This document shows, one piece after another, positions 1 to 8,376 of a DNA stretch of 64,000 bases; position 1 is the stretch's first letter; each line of letters starts with the position of its first letter. A program made the position numbers and the translations under genes. The notes under the pieces are model-generated. The model was not told the origin of the DNA and did not search any database. It saw only the letters and a list, made by a program, of their open reading frames with translations. This DNA is from Gammaproteobacteria bacterium (ex Lamellibrachia satsuma). GTDB lineage: Bacteria; Pseudomonadota; Gammaproteobacteria; Chromatiales; Chromatiaceae. The stretch lies in the NCBI GenBank assembly GCA_019623805.1, contig CP053680.1, positions 3,264,001 through 3,328,000 of the forward strand, in the 5' to 3' direction.

Positions 1-1104
1 TTGGAACCGACCCTCACCCTGTTGCCGCTTAAGGGCTACCCAAAACCGTTCCTGCGTGTGCAGGCGGACCTGGAGAATCTGGGATTAGAGGTGGCGGCTC
101 AGACGCCGTTCATCGGTGCGCTCGACGGAATTGGCCGGCGACCCTGGGACTACTCATCCAAACTCAACTATCGGCTCGACCCTGAACAGCGCGCTGATGC
201 TGCTGGCAGAAAGATACTGCTGGGTCTGTTGGATACCATGGAAGCGAACATTTCCGGTACCCGGGCAAATCTTGATTCGGAATTTCTCCACGACTTACGG
301 GTCGCGGTGCGCCGCAGTCGTTCGTTGCTGGGGCAAGTCAAGAACATCTTTGCCGACACCGATATCGAACGTTTCAAACAGGGTCTGGGGTGGATCGGCC
401 AGATCACCGGGCCGACCCGCGACCTGGATGTCTATCTGCTGAAATTCGCTGATCTTCGGGCGAGTCTGCCGACGGTGGTGCAAGCCGATCTCGATCCCTT
501 TCACGACTTCCTGGTGAATCATCATCAGGGTGCGCAGCGTACTCTGGTGCGCAAGATCAACTCGCCTCACTTCCGGAAATTGATGAAGGATTGGCGTAGC
601 TGGCTGGAGTCGCCACTGCCGGAGGCTCCGGTTGAAGTCAATGCCCGGAAGCCGGCGGCGACGGTGGCGGATCTGCGCATTCGCAAGATCTACCATCGGG
701 TGTTGAAAGAGGGGTTGGCGATTACGCCGGACTCCCCGGCGGAAGCGCTTCACGATCTGCGAAAATCGTGCAAGAAACTGCGCTATCTTATGGAGTTTTT
801 CCAGAGTCTCTATCCCAAGCGCGATATTCGCAAGGTGATCAAGGCGATGAAGATCCTGCTGGATAATCTCGGCGACTTTCAGGATCTGCAGGTGCAGGCG
901 GAGAGCCTGGAGGATTTTGGTGAGCAGATGCTGAAAGAGGGGAGCGGCGCCCGGCCTGTGATTGCGATGGGCATCCTGGTGGGTGATCTTCTGGCGAAAC
1001 AACAGCAGGCCCGGGCTGAGTTCGAAGCCCTGTTTACCGACTTTGCCGCGCAGGAAAACCGCGACACATTCAGGAAACTCTTTGGTGGCAAGGGGGCTGC
1101 ATGA
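1..1104 (+). CDS. CHAD domain protein (5' end probably cut by window)
   Basis: The translated product is almost entirely a CHAD domain: a helical, His/Arg-rich fold proposed to bind inorganic polyphosphate. Both signature helices are visible, with HDLRVAVRRSRS near residue 97 and HDLRKSCKKLRY near residue 251, each placing a His ahead of a row of basic residues. The frame is open at the first base with only a TTG available, so the true start is probably upstream. Many family members carry an N-terminal CYTH domain there. The last codon overlaps the start of the ParA-like gene (ATGA), so the two are very likely co-translated. What polyphosphate binding would do with a ParA ATPase is not known to me. 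Confidence 0.85.
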   Translation: MEPTLTLLPLKGYPKPFLRVQADLENLGLEVAAQTPFIGALDGIGRRPWDYSSKLNYRLDPEQRADAAGRKILLGLLDTMEANISGTRANLDSEFLHDLRVAVRRSRSLLGQVKNIFADTDIERFKQGLGWIGQITGPTRDLDVYLLKFADLRASLPTVVQADLDPFHDFLVNHHQGAQRTLVRKINSPHFRKLMKDWRSWLESPLPEAPVEVNARKPAATVADLRIRKIYHRVLKEGLAITPDSPAEALHDLRKSCKKLRYLMEFFQSLYPKRDIRKVIKAMKILLDNLGDFQDLQVQAESLEDFGEQMLKEGSGARPVIAMGILVGDLLAKQQQARAEFEALFTDFAAQENRDTFRKLFGGKGAA

Positions 1105-1856
1105 AGATCATCGGCATCTACAACATCAAGGGTGGGGTGGGCAAGACCGCCACGGCGGTGAATCTTGCTTACCTGGCGGCGAAGGAGGGCTACCGCACCC
1201 TGATCTGGGATCTTGATCCCCAGGCTGCAGCGACCTTCTATTTTCGCGTCAAACCGAAGGTAAAGGGCGGCAGTAAACGCCTGGTGAAAGGCAAGCTCGA
1301 TCTTGATTCGCTGGTCAAGGCCACCGACTTTGACAACCTTGATATTCTGCCGGCGGATTTCTCCTATCGGAATATGGATCTGAGACTGGAGACTGCCAGT
1401 AAACCCACCAAACAGCTGCTGAGACTGCTGCGTCCCCTATCCCGTGCCTATGATTATGTTTTTCTCGACTGTCCGCCCAGTATATCGCTGGTCTCGGAAA
1501 ACATCTTTCGTGCCGCCGATGGCCTGATGTTGCCCCTGATTCCGACTACGCTCTCCCTGCGAACCTTTGACCAATTGCTCGATTTTCTTGATGGCCATCG
1601 TATAGACGGGCTGGAGCTGATGCCATTCTTCTCCATGGTGGACCGGCGCAAGCGGATGCATCTTGATGTCATGAAGAACCTGCCAGCCTCGCATAGCGAG
1701 GTGCTGGAGACCCGTATTCCCTATGCCAGTGATGTGGAGCGGATGGGTATATTCCGCATGCCGGTGGCTGAGTATGCTCTGCGAGGACCCGCAGCACAGG
1801 CCTACGAGGCGTTGTGGGCGGAGACGAAACAGCGACTCAATGGAATTCCTGATTAA
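1101..1856 (+). CDS. ParA/MinD-family ATPase
   Basis: A 251-residue deviant-Walker ATPase. KGGVGKTATAVNLA at residues 10-23 is the ParA-type P-loop with the signature lysine, WDLDPQAAAT follows at about residue 37, and FLDCPPS is the switch II segment near 122. It is compact and has no N-terminal DNA-binding domain, as in orphan chromosomal ParA proteins that position cargo or regulate envelope processes. No parB lies next to it. It overlaps the CHAD gene by four bases and is followed by a degenerate repeat, so it ends that transcription unit. Function beyond ATP-dependent positioning cannot be read from the sequence. Confidence 0.88.
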   Translation: MKIIGIYNIKGGVGKTATAVNLAYLAAKEGYRTLIWDLDPQAAATFYFRVKPKVKGGSKRLVKGKLDLDSLVKATDFDNLDILPADFSYRNMDLRLETASKPTKQLLRLLRPLSRAYDYVFLDCPPSISLVSENIFRAADGLMLPLIPTTLSLRTFDQLLDFLDGHRIDGLELMPFFSMVDRRKRMHLDVMKNLPASHSEVLETRIPYASDVERMGIFRMPVAEYALRGPAAQAYEALWAETKQRLNGIPD

Positions 1857-1888
1857 TCGCTATTCCGGTATCTTGCTGCGAAGCGGCG

Positions 1889-1951
1889 GGGGTCAAACGA
1901 TTCAACTCAATCTCAATTACCTGCCGTGCTGTCCGGTTTGACTCTGACCCC
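1889..1951. repeat. degenerate copy of the GGGGTC...GACCCC repeat
   Basis: Starts GGGGTCAAAC and ends GTTTGACTCTGACCCC, an inverted pair that matches the short form of the repeat family concentrated at 6.3-10.4 kb. It lies in the gap between the ParA gene and the ABC exporter, where it could also end transcription. Confidence 0.7.
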
Positions 1952-2007
1952 TGCTGGCCAATTATCTGTAGAATAGGCGGTCATCATCCATCTGCTGTAG
2001 TCCTGCC

Positions 2008-2946
2008 GTGAACGCCCTCTCCATTCGAAATCTGCACAAGAGATACAACAACGGCTTTGAAGCGCTGAAAGGTATCGATCTCGATGTAAAAGAGGGGGAC
2101 TTCTTCGCACTGCTGGGTCCCAACGGTGCAGGAAAGTCGACTGCCATCGGTATCATCGCCTCCCTGGTCAACAAATCTTCCGGGCAGGTGGTGGTATTTG
2201 GCCATGATATCGACAGGCAGCGTGAGGCCGCCAAGCAGTTTATTGGTCTGGTACCTCAGGAGTTCAACTTCAATCAGTGGGAGCCGGTGGTGGAGATCCT
2301 GGTCAATCAGGCGGGTTACTACGGCATACCGCGGGGCGAGGCCTATCTGCGGGCTGAGAAGAGTCTGAAACGGCTCGATCTCTGGGATCGGCGCAGCGCA
2401 CAGGCCCGTTCGCTCTCTGGCGGCATGAAGCGCCGCCTGATGATTGCCCGTGCTTTGGTGCATCGGCCGCAGTTGTTGATCCTCGATGAACCCACTGCCG
2501 GGGTGGATATCGAGATTCGCCGATCCATGTGGGCTTTTCTGCGCGAGATCAATGCACAGGGCACCACCATTATTCTTACCACCCACTATCTTGAAGAGGC
2601 GGAGAGCCTCTGCCGCAACATCGCCATCATCAACCACGGCCGAATCGTGGAGCAGTCTTCGCTTTCGAGACTGCTGAGTCGTCTGCACACGGAGACCTTT
2701 GTACTTAACCTGCGTGGAACGCTTGCCGCTGTACCGGAGTTGGAAGGGTATGTGCTGGAACATGTGGATGAGACTACGCTGGAGGTGGAACTCACCCGTG
2801 GGCAAACCATCAACGACCTTTTTGAAGCGCTCTCCCGCAACGGTATCGAGGTTGTCAGCATGCGCAACAAACAAAACCGTCTGGAACAGATGTTCATCAA
2901 CATGGTGGACCGGGATCGCAGCCGCAGTGTGGAGGGCAAAGCGTGA
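2008..2946 (+). CDS. yadG: ABC-2 exporter ATPase, YadG-like
   Basis: Cytoplasmic ATPase subunit of an ABC-2 type exporter. It follows E. coli YadG nearly end to end and has a similar length (312 residues). Walker A is GPNGAGKS near residue 37, the ABC signature is LSGGMKRR near 136, and Walker B is LLILDEPTAGVD near 156, followed by the H-loop TTHYLEEAE. The start is a GTG at 2008. The permease gene overlaps the stop by four bases, so the two form one unit. The substrate of YadGH is unsettled. The family resembles NodI/DrrA exporters, so lipid or polysaccharide export is possible but not shown here. Confidence 0.92.
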   Translation: MNALSIRNLHKRYNNGFEALKGIDLDVKEGDFFALLGPNGAGKSTAIGIIASLVNKSSGQVVVFGHDIDRQREAAKQFIGLVPQEFNFNQWEPVVEILVNQAGYYGIPRGEAYLRAEKSLKRLDLWDRRSAQARSLSGGMKRRLMIARALVHRPQLLILDEPTAGVDIEIRRSMWAFLREINAQGTTIILTTHYLEEAESLCRNIAIINHGRIVEQSSLSRLLSRLHTETFVLNLRGTLAAVPELEGYVLEHVDETTLEVELTRGQTINDLFEALSRNGIEVVSMRNKQNRLEQMFINMVDRDRSRSVEGKA

Positions 2947-3719
2947 CCTGCTGGGGCCGCTACACTACCGCCTATCGCACCATTGTCATCAAAGAGGTGC
3001 TGCGTTTCAGTCGCATCTGGATCCAGACCATACTGCCGCCGGCGATCACCACCAGCCTCTACTTCGTTATCTTCGGCACGCTGATCGGTGATCGCATCGG
3101 GGAGATGGATGGTTTCCGCTACATCGATTTCATCGTGCCGGGACTGATCCTGATGTCGGTGATACAGAACTCCTACGCCAACGTGGTCTCCTCTTTCTAC
3201 AGCGCAAAATTTCAGCACTATGTGGATGAGATGTTGGTGGCGCCTGTGCCGAACTGGGTGGTATTGGCAGGATATGTCAGCGGAGGAGTAGCCAGGGGTG
3301 TTGCCGTTGGCAGCGTGGTGACACTGGTCTCACTGTTCTTTACCGATCTTGAGATACACAGTTACGCTATCACGCTGCTGGTGTTCGTTTTGACTTCGAT
3401 CCTGTTTGCCCTGGCGGGTTTCATCAATGCGGTCTATGCCAACACCTTTGACGATATTGCTATTGTGCCGACCTTTGTGTTGACACCCCTGACCTATCTT
3501 GGCGGCGTCTTCTACTCCATCCAGCTGTTGCCCCAATTCTGGCAGGATGTCTCCATGGCCAATCCTGTGCTCTATATGGTGAACGCCTTTCGCTTCGGCC
3601 TCATCGGCGTTTCGGATATCGATCTGGGTATTGCGATAGTGATCATTCTCTCGTTTATTTTGGCCCTGTCGGCCTATAGCCTGAACCTGCTGCACCGGGG
3701 TGTGGGGATAAAAAAATAG
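2943..3719 (+). CDS. yadH: ABC-2 exporter permease, YadH-like
   Basis: Inner-membrane partner of the preceding ATPase: 258 residues, six predicted hydrophobic segments and an ABC-2 membrane domain. Typical family features are FIVPGLILMSVIQNSY near residue 61 and the conserved TPLTYLGGVFYS stretch near 180. It begins with a GTG that overlaps the YadG stop, which argues for translational coupling. The order ATPase-permease and the sizes match yadGH of Enterobacteria. No substrate-binding protein is present, as expected for an exporter. Confidence 0.92.
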   Translation: MTCWGRYTTAYRTIVIKEVLRFSRIWIQTILPPAITTSLYFVIFGTLIGDRIGEMDGFRYIDFIVPGLILMSVIQNSYANVVSSFYSAKFQHYVDEMLVAPVPNWVVLAGYVSGGVARGVAVGSVVTLVSLFFTDLEIHSYAITLLVFVLTSILFALAGFINAVYANTFDDIAIVPTFVLTPLTYLGGVFYSIQLLPQFWQDVSMANPVLYMVNAFRFGLIGVSDIDLGIAIVIILSFILALSAYSLNLLHRGVGIKK

Positions 3720-3871
3720 ACCGGCTGTCTACCGGCCTTCCGTGCAAGAAATTGCCTGATTATTTCTGCCTTGGTGTGTTACTTCGACAAACATCGGCAT
3801 GGTGGAGACACCAAACCCATCAAACGTCCTTATATCGCTAACATAGGATCTATAATGCCCTATCCTTACTA

Positions 3872-4004
3872 AGGAAACCCTGATTAATTGAGTCATTGTC
3901 ATCTCGACCGTAGGGAGAGATCTCAAACTACTAGGCGTATAGCTATGTTTCGAGGTATGAGATTTCTCACTGCATTCGAAATGACAATTAATCAGAGCTT
4001 CCCT
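3872..4004. repeat. MITE-like element with TCATTTCGA-type inverted ends
   Basis: The ends are long inverted repeats. The left end carries CTGATTAATTG and then GTCATCTCGACC; the right end is the complement, with TTCGAAATGAC followed by CAATTAATCAG. The inner arm has GGGAGAGATCTC against GAGATTTCTC. A second full copy lies at 52868-53044, and the same arms flank the GIY-YIG gene at 38710-39058. No gene fits inside it. It occupies most of the 425-base gap between yadH and the reductase; I see no other structured feature there. Confidence 0.8.
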
Positions 4005-4144
4005 AATATCCATGAAACCAAGGTAGCTAAACCCGGTCTCCTGCCATTCGTGAATGGAGGGTGCAGACATGAAAACAGGTATTTTTTCAACCAGGGTTTC
4101 AACGGCAATCATGCCTTCAAGTTGCTGAGAAAGTGAGGTGAATA

Positions 4145-5215
4145 ATGAACAATATCGATCTTTTTACCCCGCTCACGTTGGGTGGCCTGACACTGCCGAA
4201 TCGTATTGTGATGGCGCCCATGACCCGCAACCGGGCCGGCGAGGGCAATGTGCCCACGGCACTAAACGCCAAGTACTACTCTCAGCGGGCCGCTGCCGGG
4301 TTGATTATTACTGAGGCCAGTCAGATCTCGCCCGAGGCTGTTGGCTATCCCGCAACACCGGGGATCCACAGCGATGAGCAAGTGGCGGGATGGCGGCAGG
4401 TAACCGATGCCGTGCATGCCGAAGACGGGCGTATTTTTCTCCAGCTCTGGCATGTGGGGCGCATATCTCACTCATCGATGTTGCCCGATAACATTCAGCC
4501 GGTAGCGCCGTCTGCCATTCGCCCTGAAGGTGATGCTGTGACCTATGAGGGCATGCAGCCTTTCGAGACACCACGTGTCCTGACCATCGAAGAGATCCCC
4601 GGCCTGTGTGCAGATTATGCGGCAGCCGCGCAAAGAGCCAGGGATGCAGGCTTTGACGGGGTGGAGATCCATGCAGCGAACGGCTATTTGCTGGATGAGT
4701 TTATACGCGATGGCACCAATACCCGGACTGATACCTATGGCGGCAGTATTGAAAACCGCATGCGCCTGTTGGATGAAGTGATTACAGCGGTGAGTAAAGT
4801 GTGGCCCAGCAACCGTATCGGTGTGCGCCTGTCACCTGAAAACCAGTTCAATGACATTCGGGATTCACAGCCGCAAGCGACGTTTAATGCGGTTGTTGAT
4901 ATGTTGCGTGGGCATCAGCTTGCCTACCTGCATGTATTGGAAGGCGATATGTTGGGTGGAGATCGTCTTGTGGATTATCATGAGCTCAAGCGCCGCTTTG
5001 GGGGCCTCTACACGGCCAACAATGGCTATACCCAAGCCAGGGCCGAGCAGGCGCTGCAACAGGGTGATGCTGATTTGGTTGCCTTCGGCAAACTGTTTAT
5101 TGCCAATCCGGATCTACCTGAGCGATTTGCCCAGGGTGCACGACTTAACGAGCCAAATCCCGAGACGTTTTACGGCGGTGATGAAAAAGGTTATACCGAT
5201 TATCCGTTTCTGTAG
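4145..5215 (+). CDS. nemA: Old-yellow-enzyme family flavin reductase (NemA-like)
   Basis: An FMN-dependent ene-reductase of the old yellow enzyme family, 356 residues, the usual length for NemA. The barrel starts with LTLPNRIVMAPMTR near residue 15. The active-site strand EIHAANGYLLDEF near 177 leads into the strongly conserved TYGGSIENR segment near 199, and the C-terminal phosphate-binding strand is VAFGKLFIANP. Such enzymes reduce activated alkenes, quinones, nitro compounds or N-ethylmaleimide with NAD(P)H. In E. coli the gene is under NemR, but no regulator gene lies beside it here. A clear AGGTGA sits a few bases before the ATG. Confidence 0.92.
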   Translation: MNNIDLFTPLTLGGLTLPNRIVMAPMTRNRAGEGNVPTALNAKYYSQRAAAGLIITEASQISPEAVGYPATPGIHSDEQVAGWRQVTDAVHAEDGRIFLQLWHVGRISHSSMLPDNIQPVAPSAIRPEGDAVTYEGMQPFETPRVLTIEEIPGLCADYAAAAQRARDAGFDGVEIHAANGYLLDEFIRDGTNTRTDTYGGSIENRMRLLDEVITAVSKVWPSNRIGVRLSPENQFNDIRDSQPQATFNAVVDMLRGHQLAYLHVLEGDMLGGDRLVDYHELKRRFGGLYTANNGYTQARAEQALQQGDADLVAFGKLFIANPDLPERFAQGARLNEPNPETFYGGDEKGYTDYPFL

Positions 5216-5252
5216 GGGTCATCGGGACAGGCCTTGAGGTGACAGCGAAAGA

Positions 5253-5936
5253 CTATCTCTCATCCGATGATGGCTTCTGCATCTGCAGTCCGGTCAACCG
5301 CCATAGTGTGTCGATTTCGGCCCGCAACTGCCGGACTTCCTCCTCAAGGGCCGTCAGGCGATCAGCTTCACCGGTCGTTTCCGTCGCAGCAGCGGCCATA
5401 GACAGCTCCTCCTTCGGTTCATCACTCAGCAGCTGGACGTATCGGTCCTCGCGTCGTCCCGGCCCCTTGGGGAGGGTCGCCACCAATGAAGGTTCTTGCG
5501 CCATCAGCAGTTCCAAGGCATCTCGGACATCCTCCAGACCGGCAAAGTCCGCCAGGCGCGAACCGTGGGTACGCAGCTCACCCAGCGTCTGGGGTCCGCG
5601 CAACAGCAGGACGCAGAGTACTGCCTGTTCCTCCCGACCAAGCTCAAGATGCCTGCCGAGTTTCTGTTCATACCGCTCCGCCCGGCCGGAGAAGCTCGAA
5701 CGGATCAGTTCCCGATCCCGCAGCAGGTTGACGGTGTGGCCAACCTCCCCCTGGGTCAGCTGCATCACCGGGTTGCGGCTGGTCTTCTGGTTGCAGGCCT
5801 GTACCAGTGCGTTGAGGGTGAGCGGATAGTTGTCCGGGGTGGTCCGCTGTTTCTCCATCAACACGCCGAGTATGCGGGCCTCAACTGGAGTAAACAGTGG
5901 TTCATTGTTGGCATCTGTATCAGGCTGGTCTGTCAT
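5253..5936 (-). CDS. yceH: YceH family protein (DUF480)
   Basis: A winged-helix protein of the YceH/DUF480 family with two winged-helix units. The hallmark N-terminus FTPVEARILGVLMEKQ is present, followed by TPDNYPLTLNALV. The second unit carries LLLRGPQTLGELR, and the C-terminal end is a short coiled coil (ALEEEVRQLRAEIDTLW). An upstream in-frame ATG would add 20 residues that do not look like the family, so the start at 5936 (MTDQPD) is preferred. The biological role is unknown. It is convergent with the NemA gene, leaving only 37 bases between their stops. Confidence 0.9.
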   Translation of the reverse strand: MTDQPDTDANNEPLFTPVEARILGVLMEKQRTTPDNYPLTLNALVQACNQKTSRNPVMQLTQGEVGHTVNLLRDRELIRSSFSGRAERYEQKLGRHLELGREEQAVLCVLLLRGPQTLGELRTHGSRLADFAGLEDVRDALELLMAQEPSLVATLPKGPGRREDRYVQLLSDEPKEELSMAAAATETTGEADRLTALEEEVRQLRAEIDTLWRLTGLQMQKPSSDER

Positions 5937-6123
5937 GTCAGTGTTACCGGTACGTAGGGTTACTGTGAAAATAATCTCCGAAAAAGCTGAGCACAAGCGA
6001 AATTTGAAAAGTTGGGATGATGTGAAGCTCGAAAACTGAGTCAGAGAAAAATGGTACTGGAAAACCCGGTTTTACGCAGATCGGCCCCAGACACGCAATA
6101 ATTTGTAGTAGTCGCAACCTGAT

Positions 6124-6152
6124 CTGACAGTTACCGGTTTCGGTGGTATAAA
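6124..6152 (+). promoter_or_regulatory. sigma70-type promoter for the tRNA gene
   Basis: CTGACA at 6124-6129, a 17-base spacer and TATAAA at 6147-6152 form a near-consensus sigma70 promoter that would start transcription about nine bases before the tRNA. Confidence 0.6.
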
Positions 6153-6167
6153 ATCACATTTTCTCAA

Positions 6168-6261
6168 GCGGACGTAGTGTAACGGTAGCACGCAGGCCTT
6201 CAGAGCCCGACATTCCGGTTGCCCCCGGGTAGTGCGGGTTCAAATCCCGTCGTCCGCTCCA
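6168..6261 (+). tRNA. selC: class II tRNA with anticodon UCA (selenocysteine-type or opal-reading)
   Basis: A 94-nt cloverleaf with encoded CCA. The acceptor is GCGGACG against CGTCCGC, with U8 and A9 following. The D arm is GTGT/GCAC with GG in its loop. The anticodon loop CTTCAGA gives anticodon UCA, there is a 24-nt variable arm with a TCCGG/CCGGG core, and the T arm is GCGGG/CCCGT around TTCAAAT. UCA reads UGA, so tRNA-Sec is the natural call. However, the D arm is the canonical 4-bp kind rather than the 6-bp D stem of E. coli SelC, the acceptor is 7 bp (8 only if A6167 pairs with U6258 and displaces CCA), position 37 is G, and the anticodon stem has an A-C mismatch. An unusual tRNA-Sec, an opal-reading tRNA or a decaying copy are all possible. 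No selA/selB is in this window. Confidence 0.65.
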
Positions 6262-6288
6262 AATTCCCCACTAAGCTTTACTCCCTCC

Positions 6289-6386
6289 GGGGTCGGAGTC
6301 GAGAGCGAGTGTGCTGGGGAGTGGCATAAAACAAGCTGGTTGCGAAGCTGGTGATGTTACTTTGTAGTTGATTCGACTCCGACCCC
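6289..6386. repeat. 98-bp inverted-end repeat, copy 1
   Basis: Begins GGGGTCGGAGTCGA and ends TCGACTCCGACCCC, with the family core GAGAGCGAGT...GTGGCA...GTAGTTGA. It starts 27 bases after the tRNA and precedes the gene at 6418. Confidence 0.9.
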
Positions 6387-6417
6387 TTGCTCTACTTAGA
6401 AGGTCAGGAAATACAGC

Positions 6418-7179
6418 ATGGCAAAACAACTCAGGCAGATCATCTCTCCTCTCTCTGCCTATATCACCACCCGCTTTCAACGCGCCCTTCGTTGGCCCGG
6501 CGCCAAAGACAATAAATTACCGGCACATCTGCAAATCGCCTTTATGCGGGGTGAAAGTCTGTTGCGCGAACGTTTCTTCAGCTACCTCGAAGGCCGGCAC
6601 ATGGACGATGCCGAAACCCAGCTCTTCTTCTGGCGACAATTGCGGGAGAATCCCGAACTGCTCACCGCTGTCTCGCAACAGAGTGGCCTGCATGACGCCT
6701 TAAAGCGCCAGGCAGATGCCGGGTGGCTGTCGCATACAGAGATAGAGATGCAGCACTATACGGCCTACTGCTGCCTGTTGTGGGACCTGAAGGTGCAGAA
6801 AGAGCAACAACTGCTGGTAATCGCCACAGACAGGCTTTTCGCCCACTTCTCCAGCAGTCTGTTCCCCTCTGAACGCAAACAAAGTGATCCTGAACAACTT
6901 AAGCGGGAGATCCGTAAGCGGCTGGCGCAGCAATGGAATATAAGGCCGGAGATCAAGGAGTCTTTCCATACGACTGACGATGCAGTCACCTTTACCCTGC
7001 TGGCAAGGCTGCCTGCGCATCATCCCGTTGAGCTGATAGTCCTGCAGGGCAAGCGCCTGAAACCCACCCGACTCAAGGCCTGCCAGGATCTGTTGCGTGA
7101 TCTTGAAGCGGGTCTATTCAAATCCGATATGCCGGAAATGCGCACGCCGAAAAAGAGCAGTGCTACTGATCCGTTCTAG
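6418..7179 (+). CDS. hypothetical protein, 253 residues, in repeat-bracketed cassette
   Basis: I do not recognise the family. The product is soluble-looking, without signal peptide or membrane segment, and rich in Arg, Gln and Leu, with long predicted helices in the first 150 residues (for example around LLRERFFSYLEG at 42). A charged middle section (KREIRKRLAQQWNIRPEIKE) leads to a shorter mixed C-terminal part. The ATG at 6418 follows CAGGA at suitable spacing. The gene sits exactly between one 98-bp repeat (ending 6386) and the next (starting 7191), so the whole transcription unit behaves like a repeat-bounded cassette. Base composition resembles the host rather than the AT-rich segment at 9 kb. 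Confidence 0.75.
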   Translation: MAKQLRQIISPLSAYITTRFQRALRWPGAKDNKLPAHLQIAFMRGESLLRERFFSYLEGRHMDDAETQLFFWRQLRENPELLTAVSQQSGLHDALKRQADAGWLSHTEIEMQHYTAYCCLLWDLKVQKEQQLLVIATDRLFAHFSSSLFPSERKQSDPEQLKREIRKRLAQQWNIRPEIKESFHTTDDAVTFTLLARLPAHHPVELIVLQGKRLKPTRLKACQDLLRDLEAGLFKSDMPEMRTPKKSSATDPF

Positions 7180-7190
7180 TGTGTATTTCA

Positions 7191-7288
7191 GGGGTCGGAG
7201 TCGAGAGCGAGACTGTTTGAGTGTGGCACAGAGTAAATGCGGAGCGAAGGCGCTGACGTTACTGCGTAGTCGAATCGACTCCGACCCC
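7191..7288. repeat. 98-bp inverted-end repeat, copy 2
   Basis: Full-length copy, GGGGTCGGAGTCGA to CGACTCCGACCCC, eleven bases after the stop of the gene at 6418-7179. Confidence 0.9.
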
Positions 7289-7311
7289 TACGCTCCTGCG
7301 CTCTTTCCTCC

Positions 7312-7409
7312 GGGGTCAGAGTCGAGAGCGAGTCTGTTTGGAAGTGGCACAGTGTTAATCCGGAGCAAGGGCGCTGACGTTACTGCGTAGTTGAACCGAC
7401 TCCGATCCC
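7312..7409. repeat. 98-bp inverted-end repeat, copy 3
   Basis: Full-length copy in direct orientation to copy 2, separated from it by 23 bases that recur (CGCTCCTGCGCTCTTTC) between copies 4 and 5. This suggests the pairs were duplicated as a unit. Confidence 0.9.
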
Positions 7410-7568
7410 TGGCACCCTATCAGCCACATCAAAAAAGACATTTCGCAATTGCTGCGGTAAGGTTGAGATTCTGTGGTCAACGTCCTGTCACCCACGTTGA
7501 AGCGCAGTGACAGGCAGCAACCCACCATTTCTCTCTCCTCACCCCTTTACTCTGCATTCAATAATCAA

Positions 7569-8102
7569 ATGAAAAAATTCATCGCATGTTTATTATTTTT
7601 CCTGCTGATCGAAACGGCATTTGCCGGACAGCGACTTGCAGATATCCAGAGTGGATTCCCCTGCGATGAGATCGCACAGTTCGAGAAGAACCAGGGGTCA
7701 GTTGAGTTGGCTGCCTTGGATGCTAATGGCATCAGCAAGTACCGGGGTAAACAGGGAGGGCGAGAGGCGACGGTTGTTTATCACTGCGAGCAGGGACGGT
7801 TAACAGAGCAGGAAATCATTCTCACGTACGCTATCCGGAGTAAGGCCTACCAGGTTGCCAATGAACAGAGTATTGAACTCGCCAAGGCCCTGGGAAAACC
7901 CATTCATGATGGACTGAATCTGAAAACCTGGAGAAGGATCCTGTCAGGTATTCTGGGAGCGGATCTGGATTACCTGACTTCGGTAGTCGTCTGGGGAAAG
8001 GCAAAAGAGGATGCGATGTTGTTGGTCAGGGAAACAGCAGACAAGCGCTGGGAGGTCATCATTTCTCAGGGCAGTTCAAAACACGAATTCATTCTTAACT
8101 GA
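7569..8102 (+). CDS. hypothetical exported protein with signal peptide
   Basis: The preferred start is the ATG at 7569, which gives a textbook signal peptide: MKKFIACLLFFLLIETAFA, with cleavage before GQRLADIQ. The mature part is about 158 residues, with two cysteines (at CDEIA and YHCEQG) that could form a periplasmic disulfide, and no recognised domain. An upstream in-frame start at 7473 would bury the signal peptide and is rejected. The gene is bounded by repeat copy 3 (ending 7409) and copy 4 (starting 8125), repeating the cassette pattern of the previous gene. Confidence 0.75.
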   Translation: MKKFIACLLFFLLIETAFAGQRLADIQSGFPCDEIAQFEKNQGSVELAALDANGISKYRGKQGGREATVVYHCEQGRLTEQEIILTYAIRSKAYQVANEQSIELAKALGKPIHDGLNLKTWRRILSGILGADLDYLTSVVVWGKAKEDAMLLVRETADKRWEVIISQGSSKHEFILN

Positions 8103-8124
8103 ACGCTCCTGCGCTCTTTCCTCC

Positions 8125-8222
8125 GGGGTCAGAGTCGAGAGCGAGTCTGTCTGGGTGTGGCACAGAGTAAATGCGGAGCGAAGGCGCTGACGCTACTGCG
8201 TAGTCGAATCGACTCCGACCCC
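8125..8222. repeat. 98-bp inverted-end repeat, copy 4
   Basis: Full-length copy starting 22 bases after the stop of the exported-protein gene, very similar to copy 2 (shares GGAGCGAAGGCGCTGACG). Confidence 0.9.
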
Positions 8223-8245
8223 TACGTTCCTGCGCTCTTTCTTCC

Positions 8246-8343
8246 GGGGTCAGAGTCGAGAGCGAGTCTGTTGGGGAGTGGCACAGTGTAAATTCGGAGT
8301 GAAGGCGCTGATGATACTGCGTAGTTGAACCGACTCCGACCCC
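8246..8343. repeat. 98-bp inverted-end repeat, copy 5
   Basis: Full-length direct copy, 23 bases after copy 4, with the same linker type seen between copies 2 and 3. Confidence 0.9.
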
Positions 8344-8376
8344 TGGTCCCGCCAGCCCCGTCCCTGACAACCCTCC

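Noticed and set aside
295-1002. Antisense frame over the CHAD gene
   Set aside because: Histidine/glutamine-rich shadow composition with no recognisable domain; the plus frame is clearly the gene.
3729-4136. Open frames of 82-127 codons over the MITE
   Set aside because: They read through the inverted repeats on both strands and show no coding character.
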